Assembly: GCA_016189905.1 (NCBI GenBank)
Contig: JACPRP010000065.1
Coordinates: 1-39,522, forward strand
DNA from: Chloroflexota bacterium
GTDB lineage: Bacteria > Chloroflexota > UBA6077 > FW602-bin22 > JACPRP01
Reading direction: 5' to 3'
DNA length: 39,522 nucleotides
Below are positions 14,866-22,773 of this stretch, piece by piece. The position numbers and the translations under genes are program-made. Position 1 is the first letter of the stretch. Each line of letters starts with the position of its first letter. The notes under the pieces are model-generated. The model saw nothing but the letters and a program-made list of their open reading frames with translations. It made no database searches and had not been told where the DNA came from.

Positions 14866-16077
14866 ATGCAAGACGTCGACCGACTTGACCTAAGCGAGCT
14901 TTTCGCCGGCAGGGCTCAGCAGGAATGGGGCGCCCCACTCGCACCCCCTCGGCAGGGCAGCGGGCCTCCTCCGATACCGTTCACCTATGGCCTGCCCGAT
15001 CCTGGCTCGTTTCCGTATCAGGATATCATCCAGGCCACGGCCACGGTCGTGAATCGAGAAGGACCGCAGGCGTTCCAGTACGGCACGACACGAGGGTTCG
15101 ACGGCCTGCTCGATGTGATCATCAGCAGACTGGCCGGCCACGAAGGGATCGAGGCGACGCGGCAGAACCTGATGATCACGAACGGTGGATTGCACGCCCT
15201 CGACACCGTTTGCCACGCGTTCGTGAATCCCGGCGATACTGTCATCGTCGAGGCCCCCTGCTTCCACGGAGCGCTGGACGTTTTTCTCCGCCTTGAGGCG
15301 AAGCCAGTCGCCGTCGCGCTCGATGACGGCGGAATGCGAATCGAAGAGCTCGCCGACAAGGTGGCCTCCCTCGTCGAGGAAGGACGCAAGCCCAAGTTCA
15401 TTTACACTGTGCCAAATTTTCACAACCCGGGCGGGGTCACGATGACGCTCGACCGCCGGCTGGCGTTGCTCGGCCTGGCAGCCGAGCACAAAATCGTGAT
15501 CGTCGAAGACGACGCCTATCGCGAGCTTTGCTACGAGGACGACCCACCGCCATCGCTTTATGCGCTGGACCGGCACGGCCTGGTCATCAGATTGGGCACG
15601 TTCTCGAAGATTCTGGCCCCCGGAATGCGCCTGGCGTGGGCGCTCGGTCCAGAGAAAGCGATCTCCAAGATGCTGCTATTTCGCTTCGACACCGGCACGA
15701 GCCAGTTCGGCTCCCGCGTCGCCGCCGAGTACTGCCGCGAGCACATCGAGGACCACATCGTCGATCTGGTCAAAGTCTATCGCGAGAAGCGCGACGCCAT
15801 GCTCCACGGGCTCGAAGAACACGTCGGCTCGCTGGCGCGTTGGACGAGGCCACAGGGTGGCTTCTACGTCTGGGTAGACCTTTCGGAGAAGATCGACTCG
15901 GATCGACTGCTGGAGTGCGCCAGAGAGGAAGGCGTGAATTATCTGAGAGGCACCGCCTGCTTCCCTGATGGCCGGGGTAGGAACTCGTTCAGGCTTTCGT
16001 TCAGCTTTCCAACGGCCGACGAAATCGTCGAAGGAACGCGCCGTCTGGGCCAAGCTATGCGGGCCGCGAAGAGCTGA
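14866..16077 (+). CDS. PLP-dependent aminotransferase, class I/II (LysN/MocR-type fold)
   Basis: 403 residues. The fold type I motifs appear in order: QYGTTRGFDGLLDVI, TNGGLHALDTVCHAFVNPGD, YTVPNFHNPGGVTM, VEDDAYRELCYE, and GTFSKILAPGMRLAW with the PLP-binding Lys248. The pattern matches the 2-aminoadipate/aromatic aminotransferase group related to the MocR C-terminal domain; no DNA-binding N-terminus is present. The donor and acceptor are not determinable. ATG 14866 has GAGGGG upstream. It is followed after 60 bp by the CBS gene and alr on the same strand, possibly one transcription unit for amino-acid handling. Confidence 0.92.
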   Translation: MQDVDRLDLSELFAGRAQQEWGAPLAPPRQGSGPPPIPFTYGLPDPGSFPYQDIIQATATVVNREGPQAFQYGTTRGFDGLLDVIISRLAGHEGIEATRQNLMITNGGLHALDTVCHAFVNPGDTVIVEAPCFHGALDVFLRLEAKPVAVALDDGGMRIEELADKVASLVEEGRKPKFIYTVPNFHNPGGVTMTLDRRLALLGLAAEHKIVIVEDDAYRELCYEDDPPPSLYALDRHGLVIRLGTFSKILAPGMRLAWALGPEKAISKMLLFRFDTGTSQFGSRVAAEYCREHIEDHIVDLVKVYREKRDAMLHGLEEHVGSLARWTRPQGGFYVWVDLSEKIDSDRLLECAREEGVNYLRGTACFPDGRGRNSFRLSFSFPTADEIVEGTRRLGQAMRAAKS

Positions 16078-16137
16078 TAGACAGGCAACCGGGGCCGCGT
16101 TCTCGACAAAGTAACCGACGATTCGAAGGGATTTGTG

Positions 16138-16593
16138 ATGAAGGTATCGGAGATTATGACGAAGGACGTGGTAACAGTGTCGCCTGACGCGAAGGTGGGC
16201 GAGATTGCGCGGCTGATGATCGAGAAAGGGATCACCGGCCTACCCGTCGTCGTCGGCAATCGTGTGATCGGGATAGTGACCGAGACCGACCTCGTCGCGC
16301 GCAACGCGCATCTCCATTTTCCCACGTTCATTCAGATACTCGACGCCAGGATCTACCTGCAGCCTCCTAGGCATTTCGAGGAAGAGCTCAGACGGATACT
16401 GGGCACCACAGCGGCGGACGTGATGACACAGGAGGTCATAACAGTGACTCCGGACACCGAAGTATCCGACGTCGCCACGCTTATGTTCGAGAAGAGGGTG
16501 AACCCGGTGCCGGTCGTCGCCCAGGATAGGCTGATGGGCATCGTCAGTCGCTCGGATATCATTCGGTTGTTGATTCAGCAGGAGACAGCTTAG
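16138..16593 (+). CDS. CBS-pair domain protein
   Basis: 151 residues made of two CBS repeats. The first is MTKDVVTVSPDAKVGEIARL through GITGLPVVVGNRVIGIVTETDL. The second is MTQEVITVTPDTEVSDVATL through VNPVPVVAQDRLMGIVSRSDI. Between them lies a 40-residue insert. CBS pairs bind adenosyl ligands (AMP, ATP, SAM) and act as sensors. The start is ATG 16138, with GAAGGG seven bases upstream; a GTG three bases earlier is less well placed. Its TAG stop touches the ATG of alr, so the two are translationally coupled. Control of Alr by this protein is conceivable but not shown. Confidence 0.92.
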   Translation: MKVSEIMTKDVVTVSPDAKVGEIARLMIEKGITGLPVVVGNRVIGIVTETDLVARNAHLHFPTFIQILDARIYLQPPRHFEEELRRILGTTAADVMTQEVITVTPDTEVSDVATLMFEKRVNPVPVVAQDRLMGIVSRSDIIRLLIQQETA

Positions 16594-17760
16594 ATGTGGC
16601 GGGGCCGACCCACGTTGGCCGAGATAGATCTCGACGCCGTCGCTCACAACGTGCGCGAGCTCAAGCGACTCATTGGCAATAGTGACCTGCTGGCAGTGGT
16701 CAAGGCCAACGCCTACGGGCACGGGGCAGTGCACGTCGCCAGGATCGCTCTGGAAAGCGGCGCCAAACGCCTCGGCGTGGCCTGCGTCGACGAGGGCGTT
16801 CAGTTGCGCCGCGCGGGAATCACCTGTCCGATACTGGTTCTGGGCTACGCCGCCCACTGGGAGGCAGAAACTGTAGTCGAGCATCAGCTTACGCCCACCG
16901 TGAATACGCGGCAGCTAGCCCTGGCTTTATCAGCCATGTCGACTGCTCGCAATGTCGTTACGCCGATACACCTGAAAGTCGATACCGGACTGACGCGCTT
17001 TGGATTGCTCCCCAACGAAATAGTCGATTTCGCCCGAGCGGTCACCGCGTTCCCGAGGCTGCGACTGGAGGGTCTGTATACACATTTCGCCACGGCCGAC
17101 GAGAGCGACAAGAGCTTCCTCCACGAGCAATTCAATATCTATAAGGACACGCTGAGACGGCTGGGCGACGAAGGCATCACCGTGGCGCTGCGTCACGCTG
17201 CCAACAGTGGCGCTACCCTCGACGTGCCCGAGACACGAATGGATATGGTGCGGTGCGGCATCACGGTATACGGGCTTTACCCATCCGATAGCGTGAGTCG
17301 ACCGATCAAGCTGCGTCCTGCTCTATCTCTGAAGACACAGGTTGCTCGCATCCGCGAGGTGCCGCCGGGCACCAGCGTCAGCTACGGTCGAACCTTCGTC
17401 GCCGACGCGAGCACCCGGGTGGCCCTGGTGTCTATCGGCTATGGTGATGGCCTCTCCCGTGCACTTTCCAACAAAGGGACCGTGCTGATAAACGGCCAGC
17501 GGGCGCCAATCATCGGGCGTGTTTGTATGGACCAGTGTGTCGTCAACGCCGACGGCATCGCCAGCATCCGCACCGGCGACGAGGTCGTGGTGATCGGCCA
17601 GCAAGGTCAGGATGAGATCACCGCCGACGAAATAGCCAGACAGCTCGGCACCATCAACTACGAGATAACCTGCGCCGTGACCGCCCGAGTGCCAAGGGTA
17701 TACCTGCAGCAAGGCACAATAGTGGTCGCAGATACCCTCGAGGGAACCTCGATCTTTTAG
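16594..17760 (+). CDS. alr: Alanine racemase
   Basis: 388 residues, full length. The PLP lysine Lys37 lies in VVKANAYGHG. Tyr264 in VSYGRTFV is the second catalytic base. IGYGDGLSRALSNKG, GRVCMDQCVVN and the C-terminal TINYEITCAVTARVPRVY complete the family pattern. It makes D-alanine for peptidoglycan, implying a cell wall with D-Ala. The start ATG immediately follows the CBS gene stop, with GGAG 11 bases upstream inside that gene. Confidence 0.96.
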   Translation: MWRGRPTLAEIDLDAVAHNVRELKRLIGNSDLLAVVKANAYGHGAVHVARIALESGAKRLGVACVDEGVQLRRAGITCPILVLGYAAHWEAETVVEHQLTPTVNTRQLALALSAMSTARNVVTPIHLKVDTGLTRFGLLPNEIVDFARAVTAFPRLRLEGLYTHFATADESDKSFLHEQFNIYKDTLRRLGDEGITVALRHAANSGATLDVPETRMDMVRCGITVYGLYPSDSVSRPIKLRPALSLKTQVARIREVPPGTSVSYGRTFVADASTRVALVSIGYGDGLSRALSNKGTVLINGQRAPIIGRVCMDQCVVNADGIASIRTGDEVVVIGQQGQDEITADEIARQLGTINYEITCAVTARVPRVYLQQGTIVVADTLEGTSIF

Positions 17761-17807
17761 TCTCGTCGGCCCCACCGTGGATTGCCCAACGGTTGGCGGA
17801 CAATCTA

Positions 17808-17836
17808 TTGACGCACGGCTGCCATCGGTGTATAAA
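17808..17836 (+). promoter_or_regulatory. Promoter of the C-GCAxxG-C-C / radical SAM operon
   Basis: TTGACG, 17-base spacer, TATAAA. It leads into a leader of about 140 nt that contains a CCCGC-TGG-GCGGG hairpin (17874-17886). The hairpin has no T-tract after it. Confidence 0.6.
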
Positions 17837-17985
17837 TGATAGAGCGCTCAATGCGCCGCCAGGCTGGGGTTTTCCCGCTGGGCGGGATCTGTGAGGAGGT
17901 ATCTCCCAAAACTCTATTTTCCGGGCTGGCTGAGCGACATCGAAATCAGAGAAGGTGTCCTGACTAGGCAAGAGAGAGGAAAGAA

Positions 17986-18435
17986 ATGGGAATGTCTGCG
18001 GATGAAGCAGCGCTGAGGGTGCGTGAGTTGTTCAACGGAACCGCCAATTGCGCAGAGGCGGTATTGAAGGTAATGCAGGAAGTGTATGGACTTCCGGCCG
18101 ATATCCTGCCGGCAGCATCCGGGTTTGGCGGCGGTATTGGCGCGTGCCAATCGACGTGCGGCGCGATTACCGGTGGAGTGATCGCCGCCAGCGTCCACGC
18201 GTCAGCGACCACTCCGGACAGCAAGCAAGCTACGGTGAACGCCAAGCTGCTTGCCGAGAAGGTCTACAAGAGCTTCGCCACTCGGTTCGAGCACACCGAC
18301 TGTCGCACGTTAACCGGATTCGACTTCTCGGCTCCCGGCGGCTACAAGGCCTTTCGAGACCGCGACAAGGAGCTAGGGCTGCGTTTCTGTACGCCATTCG
18401 TGGAGTACGTCGTGCGACTTCTCACCGAAGCATAG
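17986..18435 (+). CDS. C-GCAxxG-C-C family redox protein
   Basis: 149 residues. The family motif is evident: NCAEAVLKVMQEVYGL, then GFGGGIGACQSTCGAITGG, then HTDCRTLTGFDF and RFCTPFVEYVV. It therefore has five conserved-position cysteines for a metal cluster or thiol chemistry. Members occur as cysteine or selenocysteine forms next to molybdenum hydroxylase and TrsS-type genes; this copy has cysteines throughout. The family's activity is not established. The start ATG has GAGAGGAAAG upstream. It is the first gene of a plus-strand operon of six genes. Confidence 0.9.
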   Translation: MGMSADEAALRVRELFNGTANCAEAVLKVMQEVYGLPADILPAASGFGGGIGACQSTCGAITGGVIAASVHASATTPDSKQATVNAKLLAEKVYKSFATRFEHTDCRTLTGFDFSAPGGYKAFRDRDKELGLRFCTPFVEYVVRLLTEA

Positions 18436-18463
18436 AGGCTTATAAACGACTAAGAGGTACACC

Positions 18464-18724
18464 GTGACTGACCAGCAGATAGAATTGCAAATAGATGAGA
18501 ACGTGCGCAAAATCCTGGAGAAAAGGCATATATCAGAAGACGAGATCAAGCAGGTTATAGAGTATGGGGAGAGCGGGGGAGACAAGCTCTACGTACCAGA
18601 CGAAAACCGCTTCCTGGCCAGGCTCAGGATAGGCGAGGCAACCTTCTACGCACAGTACTCCATCGATAACGGCAAGTACGTGGTCCACTCAGCGTACGTG
18701 CACAAGGCAGAGATAAAGGAATAG
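18464..18724 (+). CDS. Small protein of Trs-like operon (DUF4258/CLJU_RS11820-like)
   Basis: 86 residues, starting at GTG 18464 with AAGAGGT five bases upstream. The order is a helical N-terminus (ENVRKILEKRHISEDEIKQV), then strands (YVPDENRFLARLRIGEATFY, YVVHSAYVHKAE). No cysteines are present. From memory it resembles small proteins annotated near TrsS-type radical SAM genes; the exact family needs a profile search. Similar alpha-plus-beta small folds also occur in DUF4258. It sits four bases before the next gene and is surely co-transcribed with it. Confidence 0.75.
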   Translation: MTDQQIELQIDENVRKILEKRHISEDEIKQVIEYGESGGDKLYVPDENRFLARLRIGEATFYAQYSIDNGKYVVHSAYVHKAEIKE

Positions 18725-18728
18725 AGCA

Positions 18729-18917
18729 ATGGCAGTAGAATGGTACCACTTCAAGTGCCAGGAAAGAATGGTCGAAGAAAACGTCGAAATGACATACCTG
18801 GAGGTGACCAGCCCCGTCGAGGCGCTGAAGTGTCCCAAGTGCGGGGCGGTATACCTGACCGAGGAGACGGTCACGCAGAAGGTTAACAACGCGGAGGAGA
18901 TGCTTGAGTACAAGTAG
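18729..18917 (+). CDS. CxxC zinc-ribbon redox protein (DVU_1557-like)
   Basis: 62 residues. WYHFKCQERM supplies one cysteine; ALKCPKCGAVYLTEETV supplies a CxxC in the style of rubredoxin-type ribbons; the ending NNAEEMLEYK is acidic. This arrangement recalls the short redox protein next to TrsM and TrsS genes in Desulfovibrio and other anaerobes. It may carry electrons or a metal for the operon's enzymes. AAGGA lies seven bases before the ATG. Function is inferred from context only. Confidence 0.75.
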   Translation: MAVEWYHFKCQERMVEENVEMTYLEVTSPVEALKCPKCGAVYLTEETVTQKVNNAEEMLEYK

Positions 18918-18960
18918 CTCTGCCGCGCTGGCGCCATTAGGCTGGTAAAGGCGGAACCGA

Positions 18961-19758
18961 GTGGCAAGCCGAGATGCCGCCGCGGAAGAGGCCAAGAGGA
19001 GTGCGGTGGCGCTCTATGGCTCCTGCGCCTTCGACCAGTTGCTGCAGAACACGCTCCGCCCCGGTGGGCTTGACCTCACCAAGAGACTCGCGGCCGTCGC
19101 GGGCCTCGGCCGCGGCCACCTCGTCCTGGACATCGCCTGTGGCAAAGGAACCACGGCCTTCTTCCTTGCTCGAGAGCACGGCTGTCGCGTCGTCGGCCTC
19201 GATCTCTCGGAGCAGATGATCGCCATCAGCCGCCAGAAAGCAGCGCAAGAAGAATTGCCCCAGACGGCTGGCTTCCTCGTCGGCGACGCCGAGCGGTTAC
19301 CCTTTGCCAGCGGTTGCTTCGACGTAGTTGTCGCGGAGTGCTCTTTCTCGCTGCTCCCTGATAAGGAAGCCGCTGCCCGGGAGATCTGCCGTGTGCTCAA
19401 GCCAGGTGGCAAGCTCGCGATGACCGACATCGTTCTCAGGGGAGACGTGAGCGATGAGCTGAGGAGCCAGGCAGGCTTCGCCTGTTGCCTGGGTGGCGCG
19501 TGGAAGACCCAGGAATACGTCGATCTCCTGGTCAAAGTCGGACTGAAAGCCCCGTATCTTGAAGACCATTCCGATGAGATGCGCGAGCTGGCCTTTCGGT
19601 TCGCGCTCGCGTTCGGCGCGACTGGCTCGGCGGGAGGATCGAGAAAAGGTCCGTGTGAGATGAAGCCGGCCGCCCGCTCGATCATCTCAGCGCAGCTCAA
19701 TCCCGCTTTTCTCAAGATCGCCAGGCCGGGTTACGCGTTGATAGCCTTGAGCAAGTAG
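18961..19758 (+). CDS. SAM-dependent methyltransferase, TrsM/DVU_1556-like
   Basis: 265 residues from GTG 18961, with AAGGCGGA upstream. Class I methyltransferase motifs: LVLDIACGKGTTAFFLA (motif I), VVGLDLSEQM (acidic loop), AERLPFASGCFDVVVAECSFS, LKPGGKLAMTDI. A vicinal cysteine pair follows in AGFACCLGGAW. This lies where arsenite methyltransferases have their metalloid-binding Cys-x-x-Gly-Ala, so a thiol or chalcogen/metalloid substrate is possible. The family name comes from its neighbours: redox protein before, two-cluster radical SAM protein after. The methyl acceptor is unknown. Confidence 0.85.
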   Translation: MASRDAAAEEAKRSAVALYGSCAFDQLLQNTLRPGGLDLTKRLAAVAGLGRGHLVLDIACGKGTTAFFLAREHGCRVVGLDLSEQMIAISRQKAAQEELPQTAGFLVGDAERLPFASGCFDVVVAECSFSLLPDKEAAAREICRVLKPGGKLAMTDIVLRGDVSDELRSQAGFACCLGGAWKTQEYVDLLVKVGLKAPYLEDHSDEMRELAFRFALAFGATGSAGGSRKGPCEMKPAARSIISAQLNPAFLKIARPGYALIALSK

Positions 19759-19821
19759 CACAAAACGTACGTCAACGACAGCCTGACACGAAGATACATC
19801 AACCGTCTTTCTGCGGAAGGG

Positions 19822-19874
19822 CGAAGGGCGCAAAGGGAATAGTAAGAGAATGTTTTTACTCTTTGCGTTCTTCG
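19822..19874. repeat. Imperfect inverted repeat of dispersed-repeat type
   Basis: The arms CGAAGGGCGCAAAG and CTTTGCGTTCTTCG match at 12 of 14 positions, with AGTAA/TTACT nested inside. The flanking TTCGCGTCCTTGGCGGTGAA resembles a dispersed intergenic repeat seen in many environmental bacterial genomes. It interrupts the operon between the methyltransferase and the radical SAM gene. Confidence 0.6.
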
Positions 19875-19962
19875 CGTCCTTGGCGGTGAACGCCCACAGG
19901 TTTTCGAAATTGGCGGCGTGCCAAGGGCGTGGAGAACTAAAACAGCGATGGAGGTCCAGCCC

Positions 19963-21339
19963 ATGACAGGACAGATAATAGGAACCACCGAGAGCCTTTG
20001 CCCGGTGTGCTTCAAGCGCATCGAGGCCAGCAAAGTGGCCATCGGTGGCCGCGTTTACCTGCGCAAGACATGCCCAGAACACGGCCAGAGCCAGGTGCTC
20101 ATCTGGCGGCAGGATGGTACAAACTACCTGGAGTGGGCGGAAGATTGCGAAACCGGTTCGAGCCCACTGGAGAACTTCGTCGAAGTGGACAGGGGCTGTC
20201 CCTACGACTGCGGCCTGTGCAAGGACCATCAGACGCTCGCCTGCACAATGATAATGGAGCTTACCTTAAGGTGCAACCTTCAGTGCCCCGTCTGCTTCGC
20301 CAGCGCCGAACGTAAGGCGAAGAACGAGCCAGATATGGCTGCCGTTCGCGGCATGTACGAGGCGATCATGAAGGGAGTAGGAGAGTGCTCCATACAGCTC
20401 AGCGGCGGCGAGCCGACGGTGCGCGACGACCTGCCGGAGATCGTGGCGTTAGGACGGGAGCTCGGCTTCGGGCACATTATGATCAACACTAACGGCGTCA
20501 GGATTGCGCAGGAGCCAGACTATCTGCGACGATTGAAGGAAGCTGGCGTCGGCGCGATGTATATGCAGTTCGACGGTGTGAGCGATGACGTTTACCGCTA
20601 CACCAGGGGCTGCAACCTCATCGACATCAAGCGCAGAGCGATCGAGAACTGCGAGCGCGAGCAGGTCGCGGTGGTGCTCGTCCCAACCGTCATTCCTCGG
20701 GTGAACGACCATCAACTCGGAGACATCATCGCCTTTGCCAAATCCTATATTCCGACGGTCAGGGGAGTGCACTTCCAGCCGGTGAGCTACCTCGGACGCT
20801 ATCCTAATGACGTGCCCGGCGACGACGATCACATTACCATTCCCGACGTAATCAGCGGCCTCGAAGCGCAAACCGGGGGCGAGCTCAAGTGGGAGGACTT
20901 CATCCCCCGCCACGTTCAAGAGGCCCATTGCTCGTTCTCCAGTTTCTTCATCCTGACGCGCGAGGGCAAACTGAAGGCATTGAGCAATCTGGACGTCTCG
21001 AGGGCCCACGGGGCGAACTCCTCGACCGACACCACACCCGAGGAAAGCACGCGCCGCTTTATGAGCAGCCACTGGCGGGCGCGGGAGACATCATGCGCGT
21101 CGTGCGGCGCCGAGGATATCTATTTCCGTCTGCTGAGCCATTATCTCACGATCACCTGCATGCCGTTTCAAGACGTGTGGAATGTCGAGACCGATCGCCT
21201 GCGCGGCTGCTGCACGCAGGTGGTCACCTCCGACAGGCGCATCATCCCCTTCTGCAGTTATTACCTGACCAACACGAGCGGACAACGACTGTATCCGAGC
21301 GCCATCGACAAAGAGAGCGCCGTAGCGAGGCCATCCTAG
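19963..21339 (+). CDS. Two-cluster radical SAM protein, TrsS-like
   Basis: 458 residues. ATG 19963 is chosen because GGAGGT lies seven bases upstream. The N-terminal ribbon is CPVC (C13/C16) with CPEHG (C37). A first C-x3-C-x2-C (RGCPYDCGLC, C79/C83/C86) is followed by the SAM-cleaving C-x3-C-x2-C (LRCNLQCPVC, C104/C108/C111). SGGEPTVRDDLPE and INTNGV match the barrel. The C-terminal part has SCASCGAED, a vicinal pair RGCCTQVV, and RIIPFCSYYLT. This layout matches TrsS and, more distantly, archaeal tetraether synthase. TrsS can be a selenoprotein; this one uses only cysteine. Its product is unknown. Confidence 0.85.
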   Translation: MTGQIIGTTESLCPVCFKRIEASKVAIGGRVYLRKTCPEHGQSQVLIWRQDGTNYLEWAEDCETGSSPLENFVEVDRGCPYDCGLCKDHQTLACTMIMELTLRCNLQCPVCFASAERKAKNEPDMAAVRGMYEAIMKGVGECSIQLSGGEPTVRDDLPEIVALGRELGFGHIMINTNGVRIAQEPDYLRRLKEAGVGAMYMQFDGVSDDVYRYTRGCNLIDIKRRAIENCEREQVAVVLVPTVIPRVNDHQLGDIIAFAKSYIPTVRGVHFQPVSYLGRYPNDVPGDDDHITIPDVISGLEAQTGGELKWEDFIPRHVQEAHCSFSSFFILTREGKLKALSNLDVSRAHGANSSTDTTPEESTRRFMSSHWRARETSCASCGAEDIYFRLLSHYLTITCMPFQDVWNVETDRLRGCCTQVVTSDRRIIPFCSYYLTNTSGQRLYPSAIDKESAVARPS

Positions 21340-21348
21340 TTGGAAACG

Positions 21349-22773
21349 ATGCCCAGGTCGGCCGTCCCCACGAAATACTGTGACGGTGTCCACGAGCCGA
21401 TCTTCATCGAGCGCTGGCTTCACGACATCGTCAGGCGCAAGGTAGAACAGGACACCGAGTACCGGCGGGTCACAGGCACGGAGAGCGTCCGTCGGGTGAC
21501 CAGGGATCACATAGACCGCTATCACCTGTTCAAGCTCAAAAAGATCCTCGCCTACGCGTACGAAAAGAGCACGTTCTATCGCGAATCGTTCGATCGAAGT
21601 GGCATAAGGATTGAAGACGTGAAGTCTCTCGACGACCTGGCGAAGCTTCCCTTCACCAACCCGAACGACCTGGCGCAGCGTCCCTACGAGCTGCTTTGCG
21701 TGTCGCTCGGCGACGTAGCCCACGTGACGACTTTCGCATCCTCCGGCACGACCGCCCCGCGAAAAAAGGTGTTTTGCACCGAAGGCGACCTCGAAACGAT
21801 GACAGACTTTATGGCGGCCGGATTGCGGACGGCGGCCGATGTCGGAGAAATCGTGCAGATAGTGCTGCCCAGCCGCCGGCGTAACGGTCAGGCCTACCTG
21901 CTGGCGCGGGGCGTGGAGAAGATGGGGGGCGTCGCGGTCGTCACCGGTACGATTCCAACGTCTGAGGACCAGATAAGAACCATCGACGAAGCCCACCCGA
22001 CGATGCTCTTTGGCTCAACGTCACGGGTATACCGTATCACACAGGAAGCACGGATAGCCCACGACCTACGCTCGAAGGGGATCAACACCGTCTTCGTCAC
22101 TTCCGAATACCTCTCGGCTACAATGAGGAAGCACTTGCGGGACGTCTGGGGCTGCGATGTCTACGCTCATTACGGTCTCACCGAGATGGGTCTGGCGGTG
22201 GCGGTCGAGTGCCGCGCCCACGACGGCTATCACTTCGATGAGGCCGACCTTCTGGTAGAAGTGGTAGACCCCGAGACCGGGCTCGTTCTCGGCGACGACG
22301 AAGAAGGGGAACTGGTGTTCACCACGCTCACCCGAGAGGCGATGCCGCTGATCAGGTACAGAACTCACGACATATCACGAACGATCGGCCAGCCCTGCAA
22401 ATGCGGCGCCCACACGCTGAAAAGGATAGCGGAGGTCGACAGGCGGCTGGAAGGAATAGTGACGCTACAAAGTGGGGGCGAGATCTACCCGGCGCAATTC
22501 GACGAGCTCATCTTCGCCATCCCAGAAGTCGTCGACTATCAATTGATCGTCTGCCGCGAAGACGCGCGGGATGGTCTACTCGTCAGGGCAGAGACGCTTG
22601 GCGCCGTCGAGCAAGTTCGCGAGGCCCTCGACAGAGCAATGCTGAGGCACCCAACCATCGCCGCCAACGTCGAGGCAGGATCGCTGGCTCGCCCCCGGGT
22701 CGAGATCGTCGGCCCTGGGGAGCTCCGCCGCAGGGGACGAGCCAAGAAGCTGATCCGTGACGAGCGGCTATGA
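21349..22773 (+). CDS. AMP-dependent CoA ligase, PaaK-like (DVU_1553-type)
   Basis: 474 residues from ATG 21349; TTG 21340, adjoining the preceding stop, is an alternative. PaaK-like landmarks: LPFTNPNDLAQRPYELL, phosphate loop FASSGTTAPRKKVF, VYAHYGLTEMGLAVAVEC, GELVFTTLTREAMPLIRYRT, and the hinge LKRIAEVDRRLEG. It should form an acyl-adenylate and then a CoA ester, but the acid is not evident; phenylacetate catabolism genes are absent. In similar anaerobe loci this ligase accompanies TrsM and TrsS. The end overlaps the convergent CoA-disulfide reductase by 6 bp. Confidence 0.87.
   Translation: MPRSAVPTKYCDGVHEPIFIERWLHDIVRRKVEQDTEYRRVTGTESVRRVTRDHIDRYHLFKLKKILAYAYEKSTFYRESFDRSGIRIEDVKSLDDLAKLPFTNPNDLAQRPYELLCVSLGDVAHVTTFASSGTTAPRKKVFCTEGDLETMTDFMAAGLRTAADVGEIVQIVLPSRRRNGQAYLLARGVEKMGGVAVVTGTIPTSEDQIRTIDEAHPTMLFGSTSRVYRITQEARIAHDLRSKGINTVFVTSEYLSATMRKHLRDVWGCDVYAHYGLTEMGLAVAVECRAHDGYHFDEADLLVEVVDPETGLVLGDDEEGELVFTTLTREAMPLIRYRTHDISRTIGQPCKCGAHTLKRIAEVDRRLEGIVTLQSGGEIYPAQFDELIFAIPEVVDYQLIVCREDARDGLLVRAETLGAVEQVREALDRAMLRHPTIAANVEAGSLARPRVEIVGPGELRRRGRAKKLIRDERL

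Noticed and set aside
17837-17985. Molybdenum cofactor riboswitch in the operon leader
   Set aside because: GC-rich stems are present, but I could not fit the known consensus. Kept only as an unassigned structured leader.
17986-18435. Selenocysteine in the C-GCAxxG-C-C protein
   Set aside because: The frame has cysteine codons at all motif positions and no in-frame UGA.
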